This document shows positions 36,476-43,450 of a stretch of DNA of 64,000 nt, piece by piece (within the stretch, counting starts at the first letter, position 1; every line of letters starts with the position of its first letter). The DNA lies in contig JAFDWF010000185.1 of NCBI GenBank assembly GCA_018268575.1, positions 1 through 64,000 on the forward strand. The letters run 5' to 3'. The position numbers and the translations under genes were made by a program. This DNA comes from Actinomycetota bacterium (GTDB lineage Bacteria; Actinomycetota; Thermoleophilia; Solirubrobacterales; 70-9). Under the pieces are notes generated by a model, which saw only the letters and a list, made by a program, of their open reading frames with translations, ran no database searches and was not told the DNA's origin.

Positions 36476-36652
36476 ATGGCGGAGGAAATCTCGCTCAACG
36501 TCGTGTTGCAGACCGGCAATGTGGCTGATCCGCAGACGATCTTGTCGGCGCTGATCGACAGCACGGCGCGGATCGCGGAGACGGGACGTTGGCAAGGTCC
36601 GATCTACAACTCAGACGGTGATCAGGTCGGCACGTACCAGTTGAACGTCTAG
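36476..36652 (+). CDS. small phage protein (58 aa)
   Basis: A short acidic protein (MAEEISLNVVLQTGNVADP, ending QVGTYQLNV) with GGAGGG 6 bases before the ATG. It is the only gene of the operon without the ATCCACT leader. Its TAG stop runs straight into a tRNA-like minihelix. Confidence 0.65.
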   Translation: MAEEISLNVVLQTGNVADPQTILSALIDSTARIAETGRWQGPIYNSDGDQVGTYQLNV

Positions 36653-36691
36653 GGCGAATGGATTAGCCGGGGTTCGATTCCCCGGCGCCCG
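36651..36691 (+). ncRNA. tRNA-like minihelix 1 (acceptor stem plus T-arm)
   Basis: GGGCG (36652-36656) pairs with CGCCC (36686-36690). A 9-base connector follows, then a T-arm CGGGG-TTCGATT-CCCCG (36668-36684) with the canonical T-loop. The stem can extend to 7 bp. The D and anticodon arms are absent. It starts in the stop codon of the upstream gene. Confidence 0.6.
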
Positions 36692-36714
36692 TTGCTTCAC
36701 CGAAGTCGATTCAA

Positions 36715-36749
36715 ATCCACTAGACAGTAATCTGTGCTTGGAGGCCCAG
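36715..36749 (+). repeat. conserved leader element, copy 3
   Basis: ATCCACTAGACAG, spacer, TTGGAGG, then the ATG of the zinc-ribbon gene. It lies 24 bases behind minihelix 1. Confidence 0.65.
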
Positions 36750-37085
36750 ATGTTTACGATTGAAGCGAGATTGAGGGAACAGACGAGCCGGCTTGGCGAG
36801 GCTCCTACGCTTGACGATGCCGTGAAGTCTCTCAACGGCGTGCTCGGCGACGGAAGTGTCGTCACCATGCCGACGAAAGATGTGAAGCGGCTTGAGACGG
36901 TCGGCGAGAGCTTCACAGTCGCAAGTCCTCGTGAGGGGAGCGTCACCCGGTACGTGATCCGCAACGTGGGCGATTGTCCGAAGTGCGGAGGCGGGGGCGT
37001 CTTCTGGGCGAACAACGACGGTGGTGAACCGCTCTTCTGCGGCAATTGCGGGGAACGGTTCGGAGGGAAGTTCATCACCGACTAG
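36750..37085 (+). CDS. zinc-ribbon phage protein (111 aa)
   Basis: The C-terminal 40 residues form a zinc ribbon (CPKCGGGG...LFCGNCGERFGG). The N-terminal part is helical. Such ribbons often bind nucleic acid or modify transcription. ATG 36750 has GGAGG 5 bases ahead. The TAG stop merges with minihelix 2. Confidence 0.68.
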   Translation: MFTIEARLREQTSRLGEAPTLDDAVKSLNGVLGDGSVVTMPTKDVKRLETVGESFTVASPREGSVTRYVIRNVGDCPKCGGGGVFWANNDGGEPLFCGNCGERFGGKFITD

Positions 37086-37127
37086 GGCGCTTGGAGTGTG
37101 GCGGAGGTTCGATTCCTTCGCCGCCCT
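37084..37127 (+). ncRNA. tRNA-like minihelix 2 (acceptor stem plus T-arm)
   Basis: AGGGCG (37084-37089) pairs with CGCCCT (37122-37127). An 11-base connector and a T-arm GGAGG-TTCGATT-CCTTC (37103-37119, one GU pair, extendable to 7 bp) lie between. The T-stem sequence differs from minihelix 1 while pairing is kept, so the fold is supported by covariation. Confidence 0.6.
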
Positions 37128-37143
37128 TTGCAGTTCGCAGTAC

Positions 37144-37177
37144 ATCCACTGGACACATACTGACTTGGAGGTCAGCT
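37144..37177 (+). repeat. conserved leader element, copy 4
   Basis: ATCCACTGGACACA, spacer, TTGGAGG, then the ATG of the HTH gene. It lies 17 bases behind minihelix 2. Confidence 0.65.
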
Positions 37178-37570
37178 ATGGCTACTCAGTTCGTCACGAA
37201 AGGGCAACGGGAGCGCAACAGGCCGATGCGGCGGATGAACAGGGCGCAGTTGACGAACGCTCTGGCCGCTCATGATCGCATCCAGGCGATCAGCGACGAA
37301 ATCAGAAGGCGTCACGGGCTCGCACCTGTACCGGAGAATGTGATCGTCCGTGAGGCGAGAGCGCGTTTGGCAGCTTTCAAGGCTCCCAGGGTGCTCTCTC
37401 CCTCGGAGGCGTTGGCCGAGCTTGTGAAGCGTCGTCAGAAGCTCGACAGGGAGCGCGAGGCGTTCGACGCGGACCTCTTGGCGCTGATCAGGTCCGGCGA
37501 GGTTCCCAAGGCGATGATCGCCCGTGCGATGGGGATCACCCGTCAGCGCGTCTATCAACTGGCCGCGTAA
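37178..37570 (+). CDS. small HTH DNA-binding protein (130 aa)
   Basis: The C-terminal helix-turn-helix resembles sigma region 4 or a recombinase HTH (EVPKAMIARAMGITRQRVYQLAA, about 108-130). The basic N-terminal part and middle coiled coil (about 75-100) suggest dimerisation. It is likely a phage regulator. ATG 37178 is set by GGAGG. Confidence 0.7.
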   Translation: MATQFVTKGQRERNRPMRRMNRAQLTNALAAHDRIQAISDEIRRRHGLAPVPENVIVREARARLAAFKAPRVLSPSEALAELVKRRQKLDREREAFDADLLALIRSGEVPKAMIARAMGITRQRVYQLAA

Positions 37571-37580
37571 GATGGGGTCG

Positions 37581-37793
37581 ATGAACGACTACGTCAAAGC
37601 TCAGTTCGTCCGACGTGGCGACCAACTCGTTACCGCCGCGAACGCAAGCGGGAACGTGTTGGAGGTCGAACGCGAAGTGAAAGAGGTCTTTACCGGAGAC
37701 GCGGAGGGCATCACCGAGATTCGCTGTGTTGACGGGACCGTTTACTCCTATCCGAGTGATGCCCAGGTCGAGATCGTCGGGCCTGATCGATAA
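37581..37793 (+). CDS. small phage protein, unknown (70 aa)
   Basis: A beta-rich 70-residue protein, the last gene of the ardA operon. It starts at ATG 37581; ATG 37572 is also possible. It is followed by a tandem repeat and a strong terminator. Confidence 0.6.
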   Translation: MNDYVKAQFVRRGDQLVTAANASGNVLEVEREVKEVFTGDAEGITEIRCVDGTVYSYPSDAQVEIVGPDR

Positions 37794-37814
37794 GATCAGG
37801 TAAGCCGTCGATGC

Positions 37815-37880
37815 CTAGTGAACCGATGTAGTCGAGCGAGCCGTCACCGACTAGTGAACCGCATGAACTGAGCGAGCCGT
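37815..37880 (+). repeat. 36-bp tandem repeat in the operon 3' region
   Basis: CTAGTGAACCG (37815 and 37851) and GAGCGAGCCGT (37834 and 37870) both recur after exactly 36 bp. The copies are imperfect between these blocks. It lies between the last stop and the terminator. Confidence 0.7.
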
Positions 37881-37886
37881 TTAGGG

Positions 37887-37918
37887 AAGCCCCGTCATCA
37901 CTGGCGGGGCTTTCTTTT
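37887..37918 (+). terminator. intrinsic terminator of the ardA operon
   Basis: An 8-bp stem AAGCCCCG/CGGGGCTT with a 10-base loop is followed by TTTCTTTT. No coding sequence was seen from here to 38062. Confidence 0.92.
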
Positions 37919-38062
37919 GCCCTACACTGTCCAGCAAGGCATGGCTTGTTGATCAGGGCTTGGCATGGCGGGCAAGAAGTGCGCGGCGGGGCGACGTTGG
38001 AGCGCCGACACCCGCCACTTGACGTTGCGCCTCCACTAGAAAACGCAGCGCCCAGGACGATT

Positions 38063-38626
38063 CTATTTGAGGATGTCCCCGACGACTCCATGAACGGCGC
38101 CGGTCGTCGTTGAGACGACGTTTTCGACCGTGGACGCGAGAGGATGTTCGGGCTGGTCCGGTGTCGTGGCCGGGCTCGATTCGGGCTCCGTCGTCACCGT
38201 CGCTACAGCTTCGGCAGTGGGGCTCGATACCGGAGGCGACGATTCAGTCGTGGTCGGCGTGGGTTCGGACTTTGTCGGTGCAGCGTGAGGCGAAGTCTTT
38301 TCGTGATGCACTGAGACGGGCTGGGAGCCTCCCTGCGGCTCCGTTTCGGCCTTATGCGGGGATTCGGTCGATACCGGCTCAGTAACGGCTACGGTGTGCG
38401 TCACCGGCGATGACGCGACCTGTACCGGAGCATGTCCTACAGCTTTCGGGTGACGATGACCGTGATGGGAGTGTTCCACCGCGACGTTGTTGGACAGACC
38501 GATGTGAGGAGTGGTTGAAGTCGTCGGATTGGTCGCCAGGATCAGGAACGCGAGCGCTCCCGCGACCATCATCACAGCGAAGAACATCCGCGCTCGTGTC
38601 ATTCCGTCGCTGTAGATCAGGATCAC
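38063..38626 (-). CDS. membrane-anchored Pro/Thr/Ser-rich protein
   Basis: A 187-residue protein with one TM segment near the N-terminus (MFFAVMMVAGALAFLILA). A long, His/Pro/Thr/Ser/Glu-rich, probably disordered outer part follows. It starts at GTG 38626 with AGGGG ahead; ATG 38602 is an alternative. It follows the small terminase gene by 3 bp. It could be a surface or superinfection-related protein. No family was recognised. Confidence 0.6.
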   Translation of the reverse strand: MILIYSDGMTRARMFFAVMMVAGALAFLILATNPTTSTTPHIGLSNNVAVEHSHHGHRHPKAVGHAPVQVASSPVTHTVAVTEPVSTESPHKAETEPQGGSQPVSVHHEKTSPHAAPTKSEPTPTTTESSPPVSSPTAEAVATVTTEPESSPATTPDQPEHPLASTVENVVSTTTGAVHGVVGDILK

Positions 38627-38629
38627 CCC

Positions 38630-39190
38630 CTATTCCTCTTCCACGACTTCCACGTCGATCGCGGCGGTCTGTTTGAAGACTCCGAGACGTTCCAACGTCT
38701 TGATCGAATCGGACACGTCGATCACGGCCTCGATCTGGTTCGGTTCGCTGCGAAGCACCTGGGCGCGTTCGATCATCTGCGTGGTCGCCGCCGCCAGGGC
38801 TTGAACATTCTTTGCCAAATGATCTGGGTGAACGTCACGCAGCTTGATCAAGGACTGTTCGATGTACTGGGCCACCGCCTCCTGACCCTGCATGGCGATC
38901 TCAAGACCACGGCCAGCTAGGTTCTCGTTGATCGTCGGGGCGAGTTCGCTCCTGATCTGGCTGTAGCGACGCGGGAACGTCTCCTGGCGCCAGCGGGAAA
39001 GCGTCTCTCGTTCGACCTTGATGCCTTCCTCGGCCAGCATGTCGGAAGTGAGCTTGGCGTTGTCGCCGTTGATCACCAACAGCTTGAGCGCGGCGTCAAC
39101 CTCTTTCTCCGTGTGACGCAGCCGTGTACCGCGCTCCGATACCGCGAGTCGGTCGAGGTCGTCGTCGGATTTGATGAGGTCTTTTGGCAT
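38630..39190 (-). CDS. terminase small subunit candidate
   Basis: A 186-residue protein with an N-terminal HTH (about 28-75, with LTSDMLAEEGIKVERETLSRWRQE) that would recognise the packaging site. The helical middle and C-terminal parts suit an oligomeric TerS. It is about 5 kb away from the large subunit and transcribed with early genes. The assignment rests on the HTH layout and on no other gene filling this role. Confidence 0.65.
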   Translation of the reverse strand: MPKDLIKSDDDLDRLAVSERGTRLRHTEKEVDAALKLLVINGDNAKLTSDMLAEEGIKVERETLSRWRQETFPRRYSQIRSELAPTINENLAGRGLEIAMQGQEAVAQYIEQSLIKLRDVHPDHLAKNVQALAAATTQMIERAQVLRSEPNQIEAVIDVSDSIKTLERLGVFKQTAAIDVEVVEEE

Positions 39191-39444
39191 TTCTCAGTCC
39201 TGGGAGTCGCTACGGAAATTGGATTTGAGCCGGCTCCGCAGGACCGGAAAAGCCCGGCAACGTACAGCGACGGAGGGTGTACGTCGTTTCGTGTTGCCAA
39301 GTGGCGATCCGGCTGAAAGGGAGAAAGACCGGACCATGAAGCACGCGACAGTTACCCGCGTCGAGCGGGTTCCGGGTTCAGACGCTCCGCGATATGTGGC
39401 GGGCTCTCCGGTATCTGTCTACTAGTTACTGCGCGGATTGGCCG
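39191..39444. other. intergenic region with structured RNA and possible 29-aa ORF
   Basis: An overlapping pair of inverted repeats (GGCAAC/GTTGCC at 39256 and 39293; ACGTACA/TGTACGT at 39260 and 39278) could form an RNA structure. A plus-strand frame of 29 codons (39336-39425) is too weak to call as a gene. Confidence 0.4.
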
Positions 39445-40167
39445 CTAAATAAGGGTGTACAGGTGTTCGCCCACGTATTTGGTGAAGGCTGGCGGGATGG
39501 CCTCGTTCAGGTGCGCCTTGTTCATCCAGTCGATGCCCATCGCATCTCTTGCCTGTGCGACAGAGCAACCTTGTCCGCCTCCGTAGACACCGACATAGTC
39601 CTTGTCGGGGTCGAGCTTGCCGTAATGGGACTTGCGTTTGTCCATCGTGACGACAAGGGGATGGGTAGCGGGATGCTCAGGCTGGGGAAGCTCCCAGTTC
39701 GTCTCGAATTGTCTGTGCCGAAGTACACGCAATTCGTGAAATATCTCCATCGAACCACAGAGGGTGACGGCTTCAAGCAACGGGGCGCCTTCGACATTCT
39801 CGATGACGTAGGGGCGCCCTGTCTTGATCAGCGCTTCCCGTGTCGGTTCGATCAGATCGGGATGTTTCTCCTGAAGCTCTGGCTTGCCGTGGAGCATCTG
39901 CGAATAGCGCTGGCATGGAGGGGATGCGTGGATGGCGGCAACGACAGTATCCAGGTGGAGGGTGTACCTGAGCCTGTCGAGGAATTCCAGGGCGTCCATC
40001 TGGACGAACTGGTCCCCGACGTATTCCGGCTGAGGATCAACATCGACGCCGATCACTTCAAATCCGGCTTCCTGGTAGCCGCGTGTAGCGCCTCCCGCTC
40101 CGCAGTACACGTCGATCAGGATCGGTTTGCTGTAGCTGACCCCGCAGTATTCCTGCTTGCAGTTCAA
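39445..40167 (-). CDS. C5 DNA cytosine methyltransferase
   Basis: A 240-residue enzyme that transfers a methyl group from SAM to cytosine C5. Motif I is DVYCGAGGATRGYQEAGF, motif IV is ASPPCQRYS with catalytic Cys, motif VI is YVIENVEGA and motif VIII is RHRQFETN. It is short for the family, with a small target-recognition region, as in other phage solo enzymes. TTG 40167 overlaps the upstream TGA. No cognate restriction enzyme was seen, so it probably protects phage DNA. Confidence 0.9.
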   Translation of the reverse strand: MNCKQEYCGVSYSKPILIDVYCGAGGATRGYQEAGFEVIGVDVDPQPEYVGDQFVQMDALEFLDRLRYTLHLDTVVAAIHASPPCQRYSQMLHGKPELQEKHPDLIEPTREALIKTGRPYVIENVEGAPLLEAVTLCGSMEIFHELRVLRHRQFETNWELPQPEHPATHPLVVTMDKRKSHYGKLDPDKDYVGVYGGGQGCSVAQARDAMGIDWMNKAHLNEAIPPAFTKYVGEHLYTLI

Positions 40168-40562
40168 TCGTCGTCCTCGTGGGCGCCGAAAAACATCTCC
40201 ATCGCCGATATGAACTGGTCTACGAAAGCAACCGCCTCGTCCGAGTTGCCTGTGTCTCGAATCTCGTACGCCCGCTCTTCGAGGTATTCCATCGCCATGC
40301 TGAATGCACGGGCGTCGCTCAGGTCGTCGTTCCTGAGCGCCGGCGGTTCCCACACGATGACCCCACCGTGCTCGTGGAACTCATCGCCGCAGTTTTCGCA
40401 TGGCGGCATCCCAAGAACGATTGCCTGGTCGCGGGTGATCTCTATCTCCCAACGACCATCCCTGCTCTGGTTGAACTCGACAGTCGGATCGACGTTGCCG
40501 GAACTGAGCAGGGCTTCGATCCCCTCCACGAACTCCTCTATCGTCTCGATGCGGTCGCTCAT
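40164..40562 (-). CDS. phage protein, unknown, CxxC motif (132 aa)
   Basis: An acidic 132-residue protein with PPCENCGDEFHEHGG, which may bind zinc, and a helical C-terminal half. It overlaps its neighbours at both ends by 4 bp, so it is part of a tight operon. Confidence 0.6.
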   Translation of the reverse strand: MSDRIETIEEFVEGIEALLSSGNVDPTVEFNQSRDGRWEIEITRDQAIVLGMPPCENCGDEFHEHGGVIVWEPPALRNDDLSDARAFSMAMEYLEERAYEIRDTGNSDEAVAFVDQFISAMEMFFGAHEDDD

Positions 40563-41053
40563 TCGGCGCCCTTCACTGCCTTGAGCAGGACGCTTTCCAG
40601 TTCGGCGAGCACCGCCGCTTTGGCGGCATCGTCCAGGTCGGCGAGGACGACGCGGATACGATCCCTCACCCTGCGCTCGGACTTGCGGCGATCCTCGCGG
40701 CGATCGGCATTCCTGGCACGCGCCGCGATGGCGTATTCGTCAACGATCGCCTGCTCGACAATCGGAGCTTCGGGGTCGAGGTTGTACCTCCGTCCCGTCT
40801 GACTCGTGGTGCCCATGTTGTGCGCGAGGTACTTGGCCGAGCGATGATCGAACACCGTGTAGGTGGCGACGTGGGCTCCGTTGCGCTCGACCACCTTGTC
40901 GATCCTGATCGACAGATTCGGGAAGATTTCGACCTCGTCTCCTGTCTCCACCGGGCAGGATTCCTCTGCCGACCATGCCAGCGTGGGCATCCCTCCTGCG
41001 ACTATCGAGGCGTAGGAGTGCTTCGGGAAGGCGATCTCCGACCACTTCCTCAT
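40559..41053 (-). CDS. phage protein, possibly ASCH-like (164 aa)
   Basis: The N-terminal 95 residues (AFPKHSYASIVAGG, then CPVETGDEVEIFP, then VATYTVFDHR) recall the small beta-barrel ASCH domain of RNA-binding proteins. The C-terminal part is a basic helix. ATG 41053 overlaps the HNH gene stop (ATGA). The domain call is tentative. Confidence 0.55.
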   Translation of the reverse strand: MRKWSEIAFPKHSYASIVAGGMPTLAWSAEESCPVETGDEVEIFPNLSIRIDKVVERNGAHVATYTVFDHRSAKYLAHNMGTTSQTGRRYNLDPEAPIVEQAIVDEYAIAARARNADRREDRRKSERRVRDRIRVVLADLDDAAKAAVLAELESVLLKAVKGAE

Positions 41054-41514
41054 GCCGCCGCCTTCTTGGCGCGTTTGTCGAGCTTCACATGACAGCTTCG
41101 GCAAAGCGGTCGGTAATCGTCGGGAACGGTCGAGAAGCCTTCATGGAGCCTGTACGACCAGTCGTAGGCTCGGCGACTACAACCCGGCTCGCTGCACATA
41201 TGGTCTTTGGCGCTGCCCTTCTGGGCGACGATACGTTCGTGGGCGCCGATATAGCCCACATTGTCGCCCTTCCAGTTGCCACTACCTTCACCCTTGTTGG
41301 CTCTGCCGGTAATCGCGGTCGTCTCCCTGCGAAGACATCCGCATGAGCGCGTGTGTCCGTTGACGAGACGAACCGCCCTGACCGTGAGTACGTTGCCGCA
41401 ATCGCACTTGACGAGGAACTGGCGATGTCCCCCGCGACTGCGTTCTGCGATTTCGGAGATGACCTCTAGCCTTCCGAACCGCTCGCCTGCTGATACTTGA
41501 ACTTGCTTTCCCAC
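41050..41514 (-). CDS. HNH endonuclease
   Basis: A 154-residue protein. The N-terminal zinc domain (GERFGRLEVISE...KCDCGNVLTVRA...TRSCGCLRRE) is typical of phage HNH/homing-type nucleases. The C-terminal HNH has CSEPGCSRR, YRLHEGF and CRSCHVKLDK. GTG 41514 starts right before the first domain, with no clear ribosome site. It could be a free-standing homing endonuclease. Confidence 0.82.
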   Translation of the reverse strand: MGKQVQVSAGERFGRLEVISEIAERSRGGHRQFLVKCDCGNVLTVRAVRLVNGHTRSCGCLRRETTAITGRANKGEGSGNWKGDNVGYIGAHERIVAQKGSAKDHMCSEPGCSRRAYDWSYRLHEGFSTVPDDYRPLCRSCHVKLDKRAKKAAA

Positions 41515-41552
41515 ATAGCTTAATTGGGAGAAGCAACCGGAAATGTAGTGGG

Positions 41553-41717
41553 CTACTGCGAGTTCGGGACCAGGAAGACGACGATGGTCGAGATGGCGCC
41601 TTGTACGGCTGCGACTGCGGCCGGGTCGAGGTTGAACCCGAGTGCGGCTGCAACTGCGACTACCGCAACTGCTGTGGCCGCCAATGCCTTGTTGAACTTG
41701 GTGAGAGAGAACTTCAT
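41553..41717 (-). CDS. small two-TM holin-like protein (54 aa)
   Basis: Two Ala/Val-rich hydrophobic segments (ALAATAVAVVAVAAALGF, then a segment ending IVVFLVPN) with a basic N-terminus. This matches small actinophage holin-like proteins, which often end in LVPN. It is a second holin candidate besides 16818-17117. The ribosome site is poor. Confidence 0.55.
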   Translation of the reverse strand: MKFSLTKFNKALAATAVAVVAVAAALGFNLDPAAVAAVQGAISTIVVFLVPNSQ

Positions 41718-42399
41718 CACCAGTTACGGGCCGCACCGGGAAGGTTTGAGGGGTAGCATTCTTGAGTGTGGTTCGACTCTCTCCTTTCGTACTGGACACC
41801 GAACCGACGATAGCACTCTGACCCTGATCGTCAACCGAACCGTGTTGCTATCGTTGTTGTCACAACAGAACTCTCGCCACTTACTTTCGGATGAGTCCGA
41901 GACGAAAGCTTTAGAGAGTCCCGTCCTGGCACGACGATAAAACAAGAGCCAACACCTGTCCCCTCCTGAAGATGCGAGAGGCTAGGCGGAGTCATACACC
42001 GCCGGCTGGACATCGAACTTAGCGGAAGCGACCCCTCTGGGGTTGGGGATTTCCTTTACGTGAGCCGGCTCCGAGATGAGACAAAACTATGACCACGACC
42101 GGGATGTAGCTCGATACGGCCAACAGAGCCAAAGAGAAGCTAGAACGTCCTAGGTGGAGATTCTGTTTACAAGGTCGGTGGGGCAACCATCCAAATCCTT
42201 CAACGGTGGAGCATGGGTACTAGGGGAATTGAGAGCCCTGAACCCCGATGGTTGCCTTTGGGCTTGCAGTCTGTGGAAACAGTTTGTCGAAGAGGCGGCA
42301 GGAAGAGTCCCAAGTGTCTCCATACAACTTCCCTAAGAGGGAGGAGGAGGAGGAGTAAAGAATCTCTTTTTGAGGAAGACTCTCGACAGCGAACCGTAA
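41718..42399. other. long non-coding stretch with structured elements
   Basis: No convincing gene was found. GGTTCGACTC (41767-41776) matches the first ten bases of the att core. A 10-bp inverted repeat GGCAACCATC/GATGGTTGCC (42182-42191 and 42247-42256) encloses a GGGG/CCCC pair. A purine-rich GGA repeat lies at about 42342-42357. Confidence 0.5.
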
Positions 42400-42795
42400 A
42401 TGGTGATGCTTCTTCTCTCCCTCATCTACCTTACAGTCTCCTCATCCTCCGGTGGACCGGAACTCACAGCAATCGCAGCCGTGATCACCGCAGTCGCAGG
42501 CTTCATCGGGCTCATCTGGACGATCTTCAAGGGCCGTAACAGACGCGATGAGGTAGAGCAGGCCGGGAGCTACATCAGGGGCGTAGAAGGGCTCATACGG
42601 CGTCAGGAAGAGGAGATAGGTGAACTACGACGGGAACGTAAGGAGCTACAGGACGATGTCTCCAACCTACGCTCTGAAGTGCGTGAAGCAAAAACTGAAG
42701 CAACATCGATCAGAGGAGAACTGTCGGAACTACGTGGACAGATACGGAACTTCCTCTCGCCTGAACAGTACGAGGAGTTCAAACGTCGCTCATAG
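42400..42795 (+). CDS. membrane-anchored coiled-coil protein (131 aa)
   Basis: A hydrophobic N-terminal part (residues 2-45, probably one or two TM helices) is followed by a basic turn and a long coiled coil (about 55-115). The layout resembles some phage holins or membrane-anchored lysis proteins. ATG 42406 is an alternative start. No ribosome site was recognised. Confidence 0.58.
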   Translation: MVMLLLSLIYLTVSSSSGGPELTAIAAVITAVAGFIGLIWTIFKGRNRRDEVEQAGSYIRGVEGLIRRQEEEIGELRRERKELQDDVSNLRSEVREAKTEATSIRGELSELRGQIRNFLSPEQYEEFKRRS

Positions 42796-42822
42796 CTTGC
42801 CAGTGTGCTTATCACTTCTTTG

Positions 42823-42850
42823 TTGACACATCTTCCATCTTCGCTATCGT
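42823..42850 (+). promoter_or_regulatory. promoter with attenuator leader
   Basis: TTGACA (42823-42828), 16 bp, TATCGT (42845-42850). Transcription would start near 42857 and meet an intrinsic terminator after about 70 nt. Confidence 0.65.
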
Positions 42851-42864
42851 CGTTTGAGTAACAA

Positions 42865-42900
42865 ATGCATCTCCTCTCCCTTCGGAAGTGTGTGCCCTGA
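42865..42900 (+). CDS. candidate 11-aa leader peptide
   Basis: ATG to TGA encodes MHLLSLRKCVP. Codons 8-11 coincide exactly with the left arm of the terminator, and the stop follows directly. The ribosome site is weak (GAG 8 bases ahead). Confidence 0.35.
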   Translation: MHLLSLRKCVP

Positions 42901-42927
42901 TCACAGGGGTTGGGGCACACACTTTTT
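42886..42927 (+). terminator. intrinsic terminator in the leader of the 42995 gene
   Basis: A 12-bp perfect stem (AAGTGTGTGCCC/GGGCACACACTT), a 15-base loop and a T-run. It lies between a promoter and the next gene, so it acts either as an attenuator or as the end of a short RNA of about 70 nt. Confidence 0.88.
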
Positions 42928-42994
42928 GTTCCATACGGGGAGGTAAGCATCGACAAGGCCGGTCAACGGCCACGAACAAGGGAGAACCCTGAAC

Positions 42995-43450
42995 ATGGAA
43001 GCATCGAAAGAGGCTCGCTTCGCCGAGCTTAAAGAGCGGGTTGCAAACGGAGTAGCCCCCACCGTTACCGACATGCCTGAATGGGCGGCCAACTATGAAG
43101 GCGACCCCGTGGAGAATCTTGCAGGCCATGAGTGGGAGATTGCCGAAGACTACGACCTCGCAGAGTCGATCTTCATGGGCTCCAACGAGGCGTTCGGAGC
43201 CGGTATGGCGCTAGGCACTGAAATCGCCCTACGTGATGCCAAGCGAAAGCGGGCTCGAATCGAGTACGTGATGCGTATGCTCGAAGACGATCCCGAGAAG
43301 CATGTGGAAACCATCAAGGCGATCTGTCTCATCATGTACTCCGAGATGACGGGACAGCAATACGACGGCGATGACGGTGAGGAAGAGCCGAAGGTACTTG
43401 CCGAAGCCTTCCCCGAGATCGCCGCTCTTCCCCGCTGGGAACAGGACTGA
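42995..43450 (+). CDS. phage protein, unknown (151 aa)
   Basis: An acidic, mostly helical 151-residue protein. No family was recognised. It starts at ATG 42995 with GGGAG ahead. Its expression appears gated by the terminator at 42886-42927. The reading frame stays open for 58 codons after the TGA stop. Confidence 0.65.
   Translation: MEASKEARFAELKERVANGVAPTVTDMPEWAANYEGDPVENLAGHEWEIAEDYDLAESIFMGSNEAFGAGMALGTEIALRDAKRKRARIEYVMRMLEDDPEKHVETIKAICLIMYSEMTGQQYDGDDGEEEPKVLAEAFPEIAALPRWEQD

Noticed and set aside
36610..36691. Full-length tRNA overlapping the end of the 36476 gene
   Set aside because: No anticodon stem or D-arm can be formed upstream of the T-arm; only the minihelix folds.
41758..41790. 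Possible third tRNA-like minihelix around GGTTCGACTC
   Set aside because: The flanking bases do not form a T-stem or acceptor stem. It only resembles the first ten bases of the att core.
41875..41915. Hammerhead-ribozyme-like GGATGAGTCCGAGACGAAA
   Set aside because: The core has G where the conserved CUGAUGA has U, and no partners for stems I and III were found. A simple CTTTCG/CGAAAG hairpin explains it.
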